A stretch of 46,698 nucleotides of DNA from Synergistaceae bacterium (GTDB lineage Bacteria > Synergistota > Synergistia > Synergistales > Aminobacteriaceae): the NCBI GenBank assembly GCA_031272145.1, contig JAISUL010000105.1, forward strand, positions 1 to 46,698, in the 5' to 3' direction. Position numbers and translations under genes: made by a program. Every line of letters begins with the position of its first letter. Position 1 is the first letter of the stretch. The notes beneath the pieces were generated by a model. The model did not search any database, was not told where the DNA came from, and was given only the letters and a program-made list of their open reading frames with translations. Shown piece after piece: positions 17,043 through 24,724 of this stretch.

Positions 17043-18047
17043 TTAAACCCTGCGGCGAGATAGCAGCCACAGGAAAAACGGCGCGCCAAGGAACGACGTT
17101 ATGATCCCAACCGGGAGCTCTATCGGCGCCCAGAGCGTCCTTGCCGCGGTGTCGCACAGGGTCAGGAAGGCGCCGCCGAAGGCAGCCGAGGCTATCGACA
17201 GCCTCAGGTGCGGCACGCCCACCATCATGCGGCACAGGTGCGGCACCATCAGGCCTACGAACGCTATTGGGCCGCAGAAGGCCACGCACATGGCCACGCA
17301 GAAGGAGACGGATAAGAACAACACCACCCTCGTCCGGCCTAGAGCCACGCCGCGCGCGATGGCGATCTCGGGGCCGCACAGCATCAGGTCTAGCTCGCCG
17401 GCGTGGAAGACCGACACGGCGGCGGCGAGGGCGAACGCCGGAAATAATCCGATGGCCTCGCCTATGCCTATCGCCTGAATCCCGCCCAGCGTCCAGCGCA
17501 GCAGGCGGAACGAGTCGTGATAGTCCCCGACGTACTGCAGTATCATGACCAGGCTCGAAAAGAAGAAGTTGAACGCCACCCCGGCCAGGAGCAGAGCTAC
17601 TCCGTTAGGGTCGTCTGGGCGCGACGAGGCGTGGAGCGCGGCCACGCACAGCAGAGCGCCGGCGAAGGCGCACACAGTCATCCCCTCGGCGCCGAACAGG
17701 GAGAAGCTCCATCCGGCGTATATGCAGAGGGCGGCGCCGAACGACGCCCCGCTCGACACTCCGAGCATGGTCGGCTCGGCAAGTGGGTTTCGGAACAGCG
17801 CCTGAAACAGCATCCCGCACAGCCCAAGCGTCGCGCCGCAAAGCCAGGCTAAAATGACGCGGGGGACGCGAAGCTCCCAGAACACCCGCTCAGGGTTGGC
17901 TAACCCCGCCGCCCCAAACGCCGAGGAACTAGAGGCAGCCCCGAAGATCTCCGACGGGGAGATCCATCTAGGGCCGGCGAACGGAGCGATAAGTAAAGCG
18001 GCTATGCCGAGCAGTATTATTATTGCCAGCTTGGTTCTTACTGACAT
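17043..18047 (-). CDS. ABC transporter permease, BtuC/FecCD family
   Basis: Inner-membrane permease for cobalamin, siderophore or haem import. The 334-residue polytopic protein carries ELRVPRVILAWLCGATLGLCGMLFQALFRNPLAEPTMLGVSSGASFGAA, given here only to locate it: it is the FecCD hallmark, about residues 58-107. GPIAFVGLMVPHLCR occurs near the C-terminus. It follows the ATPase gene with a 3-base gap. A small Ser/Ala-rich insertion (AASSSSAFGAA) sits before the first RxPR motif. The substrate cannot be fixed from sequence; the binding protein looks most like BtuF. Confidence 0.92.
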   Translation of the reverse strand: MSVRTKLAIIILLGIAALLIAPFAGPRWISPSEIFGAASSSSAFGAAGLANPERVFWELRVPRVILAWLCGATLGLCGMLFQALFRNPLAEPTMLGVSSGASFGAALCIYAGWSFSLFGAEGMTVCAFAGALLCVAALHASSRPDDPNGVALLLAGVAFNFFFSSLVMILQYVGDYHDSFRLLRWTLGGIQAIGIGEAIGLFPAFALAAAVSVFHAGELDLMLCGPEIAIARGVALGRTRVVLFLSVSFCVAMCVAFCGPIAFVGLMVPHLCRMMVGVPHLRLSIASAAFGGAFLTLCDTAARTLWAPIELPVGIITSFLGAPFFLWLLSRRRV

Positions 18048-18050
18048 GCG

Positions 18051-18875
18051 TCAAAACTCCTCCGGCACTATAAATGGAAGGCCGCCGCCGCTGGAGAAGC
18101 GGGCGAATTTTACGCCGAACAGCTGCTCAGGCATGCCTAGCTCCACGAGCTCGCCGGGCTCGCCGTTCCAGATCACTCTGCCCTCCGACATGACGGCCAC
18201 TCGGTCGGACGAGCGCAGGGCGAAGTTCAGGTCGTGGGTGACGATCAGGGCGGACGTGTCTGTGTTAAGCCGCATGCTGCGCGTCAACGCCGCTATTTCG
18301 ACCTGGCGGCGGTAGTCGAGGTAGGTCGTCGGCTCGTCCAGCAGCAGGATGGAGGACGGGGAGCCGGCCACCCTTTGCTGCGGTGAACTATTTGGCATCT
18401 GGGCTATGGCGGCGGCGAACATCACCTTCTGCCTCTCGCCGCCGCTCAGCGAGTCGAGCAGCCTGTCGGAGAGTCCGGTCAGGCCGGTCAGATTTATGGC
18501 CTCGTCCACCGCGCCGTCATTATTAGCATCACTGCTCCACATGTCGCGCCACGAGCGCCATGGGTAGCGCCCCTGAGCGACGAACTGCCTCACGGTGAAT
18601 CCCGAACCAGAAAAAGCGCCGGCGGCGAACTGAGGCACGTAGGCGACGCGGCGCGCCAGAGCCCTCTGCGGCATGCGCCTCGTGGACACGGAGTCGAGCA
18701 GTATATCTCCGCCGTAGCGCCGGTACACGCGGTTCACGCACTTCAGGAGGCTGCTCTTGCCGGCACCGTTCGGCCCTACGACCGCCACGAACTCGCCGTC
18801 GCCAACCGTCACGCTGACGTCCCTAAGTATTGCTGCGCCTCCGACCGAGAGGCTAAGAGATTTGACTTCAAGCAT
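18051..18875 (-). CDS. ABC transporter ATP-binding protein, BtuD/FecE family
   Basis: ATPase of the importer. The 274-residue product has Walker A GPNGAGKSS (about 35-43), the Q-loop in VAYVPQF, signature LSGGERQ, Walker B ILLLDEP and the switch histidine in IVTHDL. About 15 extra low-complexity residues (MPNSSPQQRVAGSPSS) lie between the helix after the signature and Walker B, encoded near 18355-18402. Operon order is binding protein, ATPase, permease, with gaps of 2-3 bases. Confidence 0.94.
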   Translation of the reverse strand: MLEVKSLSLSVGGAAILRDVSVTVGDGEFVAVVGPNGAGKSSLLKCVNRVYRRYGGDILLDSVSTRRMPQRALARRVAYVPQFAAGAFSGSGFTVRQFVAQGRYPWRSWRDMWSSDANNDGAVDEAINLTGLTGLSDRLLDSLSGGERQKVMFAAAIAQMPNSSPQQRVAGSPSSILLLDEPTTYLDYRRQVEIAALTRSMRLNTDTSALIVTHDLNFALRSSDRVAVMSEGRVIWNGEPGELVELGMPEQLFGVKFARFSSGGGLPFIVPEEF

Positions 18876-18877
18876 AG

Positions 18878-19744
18878 CTAATTTGGGCTAACTACTTCGG
18901 GGTGGATAAAACTAGTGAAATCCCTTATGAGCCGCATGACGTTCGGCCCTGGGCGCAGGGCGTAGTCGCCGGATATGACGTGGACGGCGCCGTCTCTGAC
19001 CGCCCTCAGGGAGGAGCCGCGCCACCTTTCCGGCCCTGTCAGGCCGCCCGCCTGCCTTACCGCGTGGCTGCCGATGATGTCGATTATCACGTCGGGGTCT
19101 AGGACCAGCATGCCCTCTGCGGAGAGGCGGGGGTAGTTCACTCCGCCCATCTCGAAGGCGTTGACTCCGCCGGCCAGGGCGATTATCTCGTCGTAAAACG
19201 AGGCGCGGCCCGCGACGTAGAGCGAGCGGCCGGACTCGGAGTCGCGGTCAACCACCACGGCGACCCGCGGGCGAGGCAAAGATTTTGTCAGATGCGCTGC
19301 CTCGTCCTCTGCCGCCTTGATGGAGTCGGATAAGGCTATCCCCTTGGACGGGGCGCCGCACAGACGCGCCAGCTCCTCGATGGAGCTGCGTAGCGCCGCC
19401 AAGTTTTCGTCGCGCATCACGAACACCGCTATGCCCATCCGCTCGATCCTGCCGGACAGCTGCGCCCCCATGTCGGATAAGACGACGAGGTCGGGAGACA
19501 TAGTGAGCAGGGTCTCAAGGTCTATGCCCAGTATATCCGCCACGCGCGGGATTTCGCTGCCCTCTGGCAGGGGGCAGAACCGCGTCACGCCTATCAGCTT
19601 GTCCTCGAGGCCAAGGGAGAAGAGAACCTCCGTGGCAGCGGGGGACATAGACACCACGCGGGGGGCAGGGAAGGCGGGGTGGGAAAAGCAAAGCGTCAGA
19701 GCCAGTGACAAAAGCACGCGGGAAGTTCGGAAAATTATCTTCAT
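18878..19744 (-). CDS. ABC transporter substrate-binding protein, BtuF-like
   Basis: Periplasmic binding protein of 288 residues for the adjacent importer. It has a signal peptide (cleavage near PAFPA, residue 27). The fold begins with VVSMSPAATEVLFSLGLEDKLIGVTRFC and continues through LLTMSPDLVVLSD, similar to BtuF and FepB-type proteins. ATG start 15 bases downstream of radA, so the importer is probably co-transcribed with radA and the ankyrin gene. No cobalamin riboswitch fits in the gap. Cobalamin is the likeliest ligand, but haem or a siderophore is possible. Confidence 0.9.
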   Translation of the reverse strand: MKIIFRTSRVLLSLALTLCFSHPAFPAPRVVSMSPAATEVLFSLGLEDKLIGVTRFCPLPEGSEIPRVADILGIDLETLLTMSPDLVVLSDMGAQLSGRIERMGIAVFVMRDENLAALRSSIEELARLCGAPSKGIALSDSIKAAEDEAAHLTKSLPRPRVAVVVDRDSESGRSLYVAGRASFYDEIIALAGGVNAFEMGGVNYPRLSAEGMLVLDPDVIIDIIGSHAVRQAGGLTGPERWRGSSLRAVRDGAVHVISGDYALRPGPNVMRLIRDFTSFIHPEVVSPN

Positions 19745-19759
19745 ATTTAATATGCTCTC

Positions 19760-21106
19760 TTATACTCCTCCGGCCCTTAAGGCCTCTGAGAGGCTGGCGA
19801 CGCGCGCCAGCTCCAGCTGCTTGAACGCCGGCGCCTCCCTTTCGCCTCGGCTGACGAAGGCGCGCTTCATTCCCAGGCGCTCCGCCTCCTTCAGGCGCGA
19901 GGCGAGGCGCGTCACTGGGCGAACCTCTCCTGCCAACCCGACCTCGCCGATGTAGCAGCAGTCGCCCCTCAGGGGCTTGTCCTTTATCGCCGAGCCGAGC
20001 GAGACGCAGGCTGCTAGGTCGGCGGATGGGTCTTGAATCGACAGGCCTCCCGCGATGTTGAGGTAGAGGTCGTACGCGCCGCAGGCTATCCCTGCGCGGC
20101 GCTCCAGCACGGCGGCCAGAAGCTGGAAGCGCGTCAGCTCGATGCCGCGCGACGTGCGCCGCGGGTATGGAAACGCCGTCGGGGCAGCGAGGGTCTGCAC
20201 CTCCGCCATGAGCGGGGTCGAGCCCTCCATCGCGACGGTCATGGCGACGCCTGGCACCGCTGCGTCCGCCCTGTTCCAGTAGAGGCCGCTCTTGTCCTCG
20301 ACCGCTGCGAGCCCGTTATCCCTCATCTCGAACACCCCGAGCTCGTCCGTGCCGCCGTAGCGGTTCTTCATCGCCCGGAGCATCCTGTATGATGAGTATC
20401 CCTCGCCGGAAAACAGCAGCACCGCGTCCACCATGTGCTCCAGGAGCATCGGCCCTGCCAGCTGGCCGTCCTTGGTGATGTGCCCGACCAGCACGGCCGG
20501 AATGCCAGCCGCCCGCGCCGCGTCGGAGACCTTCTGGGCGACGGCGCGGACCTGGTTTGGGCTGCCGGGCCGGGCCTGCTCCTCCGACGTACGCATCGCC
20601 TGAACGCTGTCCACGATCGTCAGGCCGGCGTGCATCTCGCGTCCTGAAAGGCTTTCAACTGCCTCGTCGATGTCCGAGCCGCAGTAGAGCAGGAGCCGCT
20701 CCGACGCAGCGCCCAGCCGCGCCGCCCTGAGCGCTATCTGCTCGCTCGACTCCTCTCCCGACACGTAGAGGACGGTGGTGCCGGAGCTGGCTATGCCTCC
20801 CGCGGCCTGAAGGAGCAGCGTCGACTTGCCTATGCCAGGCTGTCCACCGATGAGCACGACGCCGCCCGGCACGAACCCCCCGCCCAGCACTCGGTCGAAC
20901 TCCCCTATGCCGGAGGGCAGGCGCCGCGGCGGCGAGACGGAGAGGGAGCTGACCGCGTCGATCTTTCTCGCGGCCCTATGCCCTTTAGACGCGCTCTTGG
21001 CCGGCTCGTCCGTCTCGACGAGCGTCCCCCACTGGCCGCAGGACGGGCATCTTCCGGTTCTCGTGATGGTCGAGAATCCGCAGTCGGAGCAGACGTATTT
21101 GGACAA
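19760..21106 (-). CDS. radA: DNA repair protein RadA
   Basis: RecA-like helicase that processes recombination intermediates. The 448-residue product has the N-terminal C4 zinc motif (CSDCGFSTITRTGRCPSCG), Walker A GGQPGIGKST, the RadA-specific KNRYG motif (MKNRYGGTDELGVFEM) and a C-terminal Lon-protease-like domain (DLYLNIAGGLSIQDPSADLA, IGEVGLAGEVRPV). ATG start three bases after the ankyrin gene, in the same operon. Confidence 0.96.
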   Translation of the reverse strand: MSKYVCSDCGFSTITRTGRCPSCGQWGTLVETDEPAKSASKGHRAARKIDAVSSLSVSPPRRLPSGIGEFDRVLGGGFVPGGVVLIGGQPGIGKSTLLLQAAGGIASSGTTVLYVSGEESSEQIALRAARLGAASERLLLYCGSDIDEAVESLSGREMHAGLTIVDSVQAMRTSEEQARPGSPNQVRAVAQKVSDAARAAGIPAVLVGHITKDGQLAGPMLLEHMVDAVLLFSGEGYSSYRMLRAMKNRYGGTDELGVFEMRDNGLAAVEDKSGLYWNRADAAVPGVAMTVAMEGSTPLMAEVQTLAAPTAFPYPRRTSRGIELTRFQLLAAVLERRAGIACGAYDLYLNIAGGLSIQDPSADLAACVSLGSAIKDKPLRGDCCYIGEVGLAGEVRPVTRLASRLKEAERLGMKRAFVSRGEREAPAFKQLELARVASLSEALRAGGV

Positions 21107-21109
21107 GCT

Positions 21110-22051
21110 TCACTTGGCCCCGCGCTCGAGCAGCAGCGCCACGACGAGGTTCCTGTTCATGTCGAGGGCTATCTCCAGGGGGGTGTCGCCTTCGGTGGAG
21201 GTGATCCTCCAGTCGGCCCCTGCGTCCAGAAGGAGCTCCACCATGTCGGGACGCCCGATCCGCACCGCCGCTATGAGAGGCGTCCGCCCCCTCCTGTCCG
21301 GCCGGTTCGGGTTGGCGCCTGCCACTAGGAGCGCCTTGGCGACGGCAAGAAGGTTGCGGTCGATGGCGTACATCAGCGGCGGGTAGCCGTTCTTGTCGAG
21401 CCGGTTCAGCTCCTTGCCCCAGTACGCCAGGATCACAGGGATGAGGTTCGGCTTGTTCTGGACTATTGCGTAGATTAGAGGCGAGTCCTCGTAGTCTATG
21501 TTCGCCGCCATGGCCTTCAGAAGCTCGTTCAGAATGACCTCCCTGTTCAGGACTATGGCGGTCTTTATGGCGGTCATGCCGGATTGGTCAGGGAAGCTAG
21601 GGCTGGCGCCGTTCGAGATCAGCTTAAGCGCGGCGCTGACGTCGTTATTGCGCACCGCCGTCACGAGCCTGGACGACATCTCCGTGGTCTGCCTAAGGGC
21701 GCGCTTGCTCAGGCTCTCCTCGCCGCTGTCCCGCAGCGTCAGCGTCAGCAGCAGCACTCCAGAGGCCAGTAGGGCAACCGTGCCGAACAGCGCGATTATG
21801 GCGGTGTTCTTGGCGGACTTCTTTCTCTTCCTGCGGGCACGAACGCTGCTTCTGACCGTAGCGCCGCCGTCGGAGGGCTTGCCGTCGGAGGGCTTGTCAT
21901 CCGCGGGCCTGTCGTCGGCTGGCTTGCTGTCGGCGGCGTTGCCGTCCTCCTTGTTCTCCTTGCCCGCCGCATCATCCGCATCGCCGCGCTTCCTGCCGAA
22001 CTTCTTGGCGAACGATCGGAGGAGGGAGAAAAGATCGCGAAACTTCTTCAT
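21110..22051 (-). CDS. Membrane-anchored ankyrin repeat protein
   Basis: 313-residue protein of unknown partner. It has a basic N-terminus, a low-complexity tract of five-residue units (KPADD, KPSDG; about 43-62), a basic patch RARRKRKK and a single membrane helix (about 83-105). About five ankyrin repeats follow to the end (DVSAALKLISNGASPS, RPDMVELLLDAGADW, TPLEIALDMNRNLVVALLLERGA). The charge pattern suggests the ankyrin part lies outside the membrane in the periplasm. First gene of an operon with radA and the importer, behind a good promoter. Ankyrin repeats normally bind proteins; no enzymatic motif is seen. Confidence 0.88.
   Translation of the reverse strand: MKKFRDLFSLLRSFAKKFGRKRGDADDAAGKENKEDGNAADSKPADDRPADDKPSDGKPSDGGATVRSSVRARRKRKKSAKNTAIIALFGTVALLASGVLLLTLTLRDSGEESLSKRALRQTTEMSSRLVTAVRNNDVSAALKLISNGASPSFPDQSGMTAIKTAIVLNREVILNELLKAMAANIDYEDSPLIYAIVQNKPNLIPVILAYWGKELNRLDKNGYPPLMYAIDRNLLAVAKALLVAGANPNRPDRRGRTPLIAAVRIGRPDMVELLLDAGADWRITSTEGDTPLEIALDMNRNLVVALLLERGAK
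21867..21941. repeat. Five 15-bp tandem units in the ankyrin gene
   Basis: CCGTCGGAGGGCTTG occurs twice exactly (21867-21881, 21882-21896), followed by three diverged copies of the same length. They encode the KPSDG/KPADD/SKPADD linker before the membrane helix. Confidence 0.85.
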
Positions 22052-22083
22052 AACCGTACCTCCTGGTTATTTGAAATCTCATT

Positions 22084-22112
22084 ATAATAGCCTTCGCCGC
22101 CGCGTTTTTCAA
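22084..22112 (-). promoter_or_regulatory. Promoter of the ankyrin-radA-importer operon
   Basis: Minus strand TTGAAA (22107-22112) and TATTAT (22084-22089) with a 17-base spacer, about 30 bases upstream of the ankyrin gene start. One mismatch in each box. Confidence 0.75.
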
Positions 22113-22148
22113 CCCGGGTTACGTTACGAGAAGAGGGGGGAGTGTACT

Positions 22149-23306
22149 TTGCCGAGGTTCGATTATTCTGGGTACGACGCCAGGGGGAAGGCCGAGAAGG
22201 GCACCATCGAGGCGTCGTCCTCCATGCAGGCCGTTGAGAGGCTGACCGAGAAGGGCGTGGTCGTCGTCGACATAGTCCAGAGCGAGACGGTCAAGGCTTC
22301 AGCCGGGCGCGCCACCAAGTTGCTTCCGCTCGACGCGCACATAATGTTCTGCCGGTCGCTTGCGTCTTACCTGCGGTCGGGGCTGCCGCTTGCCGACGCG
22401 CTCAAGGTGCTTGGGAGGCAGAGCAGGGACAAGCGCGTGGGCGCCGCGTTCGCCGCCCTGCTGGCCGCGGTCGAGGAGGGCAAGAAGTTCCACACGGCTC
22501 TAGCCGACAGCGGGGCGTTCCGCGAGACGCTCTGGCGCGTAGTCGAGTCCGGCGAGCAGAGCGGCACCCTCATCTCCGTGCTGGAGCAGGTGGCCGAGCA
22601 GTTCAAGATGGAGGACGCCCTGCGGCGCAAGATACGCGGCGCCATGACCTACCCGATCGTGATGGTCGTGGTGGGGGTCGGGGTCGTGAGCTTCCTTTTA
22701 AGCTACGTGGTTCCGAAGATAGCGGGGCTCTTCGCCGACATGGACAGGGCGCTGCCCCTGCCCACGAGGATACTGCTCTCGATGGCCGACGCGATCAACA
22801 CGTTCGGCCTGCCAGTGCTTGGCGTCGTGCTGCTGGTGTGGCTCTACATGAGGTGGCGCGGGAAGAAGATCAGGGTGCCGTTCCTGCGCGGGCTACGGGA
22901 GCGCCTGACCGTCTCTCTGGTTATGACGCACCTGTCCACCCTGCTGAGGTCGGGAATCCCGCTGGTTCAGGGCCTGAGGATGGCCTCGGCGATGGACCCC
23001 TCCCCGCAGAGGTGGCTCGACATAGCCGACCTGGTCAAGGCAGGCCACCGCTTCGACCGCGCGCTGGAGAAGACCGGCTTCTCCGAGGACGTGGTGTACG
23101 TGGTGAGGGTCGGCGAGATGGGCGGCGACCTGGTTGAGTCCCTGTCGAACGTCGGGCAGAACAACTGGGAGATAGCGCAGAGCCAGATGGAGCGCATAGC
23201 TACCCTGGTTGAGCCGATCATGGTGCTTGGGCTTGGGCTGTCGGTGGGGTTCATCGTCGTGGCGATTCTGATGCCGATATTCGACCTGTCGGGGATGGTG
23301 AAGTAG
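22149..23306 (+). CDS. gspF: Type II secretion / type IV pilus inner-membrane platform protein
   Basis: Platform protein of the GspF/PilC family, 385 residues. It has two T2SSF domains (LDAHIMFCRSLASYLRSGLPLADAL near residue 70 and MTHLSTLLRSGIPLVQGLRMA in the second half) and three membrane helices (about 165-190, 210-235 and 355-378). The N-terminus FDYSGYDARGKAEKGTIEAS is typical. The start is TTG at 22149 behind GGGGGGAG; the longer in-frame reading to 21498 is antisense to the ankyrin gene. No gspE, gspD, prepilin or prepilin peptidase gene is adjacent, so partners must be elsewhere. Confidence 0.92.
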   Translation: MPRFDYSGYDARGKAEKGTIEASSSMQAVERLTEKGVVVVDIVQSETVKASAGRATKLLPLDAHIMFCRSLASYLRSGLPLADALKVLGRQSRDKRVGAAFAALLAAVEEGKKFHTALADSGAFRETLWRVVESGEQSGTLISVLEQVAEQFKMEDALRRKIRGAMTYPIVMVVVGVGVVSFLLSYVVPKIAGLFADMDRALPLPTRILLSMADAINTFGLPVLGVVLLVWLYMRWRGKKIRVPFLRGLRERLTVSLVMTHLSTLLRSGIPLVQGLRMASAMDPSPQRWLDIADLVKAGHRFDRALEKTGFSEDVVYVVRVGEMGGDLVESLSNVGQNNWEIAQSQMERIATLVEPIMVLGLGLSVGFIVVAILMPIFDLSGMVK

Positions 23307-23349
23307 GGGGAATAACGAAAGCTGAGCCGCACCGAGGAGCCGAATGGGT

Positions 23350-24150
23350 TCACGGCAGAAGCTTCGCCGTCAAGGTCTTCCCCTTCTCCGCCGTCAGCAC
23401 CACCGCCCGCATGACTGCGCCCCTCGCGCCCCTGTTCTCGATCTCGGCGATGCCCTCGATGGTCATTCCGCCTGGGGTGCATATGGCGTCGCGTATGGTC
23501 GAGGGTGGCCGCCCCTCGCCCTCTATGGCAAGACGGGCTGCGCCAAGCATGGCGGCGGTCGCTCCCTTGTAGGCCACGTCCTTGGGAAGTCCGGCCTGAA
23601 TCCCGCCCATCGCAGCGGCCTCCATCAGAGTCAGAAAGAACGCCGGGGCCGCTCCTGTCAGCGCCGTCAGCGCGTCCAGACTGCCCTCCGCAACCTCCTC
23701 CACCTGCCCAAGCAGCCCGAATGCCTCCTTCAGGAACGCCGCATCCCCGGGCGTGGCGGTGCTGGAGGGCGAGAAGCCAGTGAAGGCGCAGTTCATGGCG
23801 GCGCAGATGTTGGTCATGGCACGAGCCCACCTCGCCTTCGGGGCCGCCCTTTGCAGCATGTCGAGGGTGACAGCCGCGGCGAGCGACACGCAAAGCCTTC
23901 CCTCCAACAGCGGCGCCGCCTCCTCTATCACGCCGACGGTCAGGTGAGGCTTGACGGCGAACATCACGACGTCCCCGACGGACGCGGCCTCGCGGTTGTC
24001 CGACGTGAGGGAGACCCCGCTCTGCCGAAGATGCGTCAGCCGATCGGAATGCAGGTCAGCCGCAAGCACCGACAGCCCGGCCTTGGCAAACCCCTGAGCC
24101 ACGGAACCGCCCAGAGCGCCGGCCCCTATGATGGAAATCTTTTTGGACAT
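23350..24150 (-). CDS. proC: Pyrroline-5-carboxylate reductase
   Basis: Last step of proline synthesis: NAD(P)H-dependent reduction of 1-pyrroline-5-carboxylate. The 266-residue product has the dinucleotide-binding ISIIGAGALGGSVAQGFAKAG at the start, VMFAVKPH, and the family signature running from LTGAAPAFFLTLMEAAAMGG to ICTPGGMTIEGI. ATG start with GGAGGTAACT upstream. It converges on gspF and follows the toxin-antitoxin pair. Confidence 0.96.
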   Translation of the reverse strand: MSKKISIIGAGALGGSVAQGFAKAGLSVLAADLHSDRLTHLRQSGVSLTSDNREAASVGDVVMFAVKPHLTVGVIEEAAPLLEGRLCVSLAAAVTLDMLQRAAPKARWARAMTNICAAMNCAFTGFSPSSTATPGDAAFLKEAFGLLGQVEEVAEGSLDALTALTGAAPAFFLTLMEAAAMGGIQAGLPKDVAYKGATAAMLGAARLAIEGEGRPPSTIRDAICTPGGMTIEGIAEIENRGARGAVMRAVVLTAEKGKTLTAKLLP

Positions 24151-24177
24151 AGTTACCTCCGATTATAAAAAACAAGC

Positions 24178-24366
24178 CTACGGTGTTGTCTGGAGCAAAG
24201 CCGCGGCAGCCGGCTCGCACTTCACGTCGGCACCGCCAATCTCCCCGCGCAGCCGCGCCTCGATCTTCCTGCCCGCGCTGGCTACACGCAGGTCGCACGC
24301 GGCTATCTCCTCAGGCGTGAAAAATTTACTCCTAACTTCCTCCCAAGTCGGATAGCGTTCGTTCAT
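24178..24366 (-). CDS. Shortened HigA-like antitoxin remnant
   Basis: 62 residues starting MNERYPTWEEVRSKFFTPEEIAACDLRVAS. This resembles the N-terminal leader of XRE-type antitoxins paired with Gp49/RelE toxins. The helix-turn-helix domain that normally follows is absent: after about residue 45 the sequence changes to EPAAAALLQTTP and stops. Neither other frame restores a helix-turn-helix before proC, so this looks like a truncation, not a simple frameshift. The start overlaps the toxin end by 35 bases. Confidence 0.6.
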   Translation of the reverse strand: MNERYPTWEEVRSKFFTPEEIAACDLRVASAGRKIEARLRGEIGGADVKCEPAAAALLQTTP

Positions 24367-24721
24367 AATCGCGCTCCCTCCTCCTGAAGTCGGCAAGCTC
24401 CCGCTTGGCCCGCTCAATCTCCTCCGGCGGCGTGCGCGGGGTTTCCTTTGCAAAATGATGCAAAAGTATAAAACTCTTGCCCATCGGCGCCGCGAACAAA
24501 ATCCTCTCTTTGGTCGGCCTAAGCTCCCATATCTCGCCGTCCAAATGTTTCACATACGGCGTTCCTGCCCAAGTGCTATACTCGCTCAGAACCTGTATGT
24601 AGTACTGAATTTTGTTCAATTTTATACGGCTGCTTTTGTCGCCGCGCGAGGCCAGCTCCTCGATGTAGTCGTAAACCGGCGAGCGGCCTTTTTCGTCGAC
24701 GTAAAAAATGACGCTGTACAT
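24332..24721 (-). CDS. RelE/HigB-family toxin (phage Gp49-like)
   Basis: Probable mRNA interferase toxin, 129 residues. The family pattern is clear: MYSVIFYVDEKGRSPVYDYI, a central KHLDGEIWELRPTKERILFA and FILLHHFAKETPRTPPEEIERAKREL. The C-terminal tail (about 110-129) is slightly long. ATG start three bases after recN; toxin-before-antitoxin order as in higBA. It sits inside a recN-to-proC run, and its antitoxin looks degenerate, so it may be inactive or controlled differently. Confidence 0.82.
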   Translation of the reverse strand: MYSVIFYVDEKGRSPVYDYIEELASRGDKSSRIKLNKIQYYIQVLSEYSTWAGTPYVKHLDGEIWELRPTKERILFAAPMGKSFILLHHFAKETPRTPPEEIERAKRELADFRRRERDYERTLSDLGGS

Positions 24722-24724
24722 CTC

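Noticed and set aside
19745-19759. Cobalamin riboswitch before the BtuF-like gene
   Set aside because: Only 15 bases separate it from radA; there is no room for an aptamer.
21498-22148. N-terminal extension of gspF
   Set aside because: It is antisense to the ankyrin gene; Ser/Leu-rich composition is that of a shadow frame, and a good ribosome binding site lies before TTG 22149.
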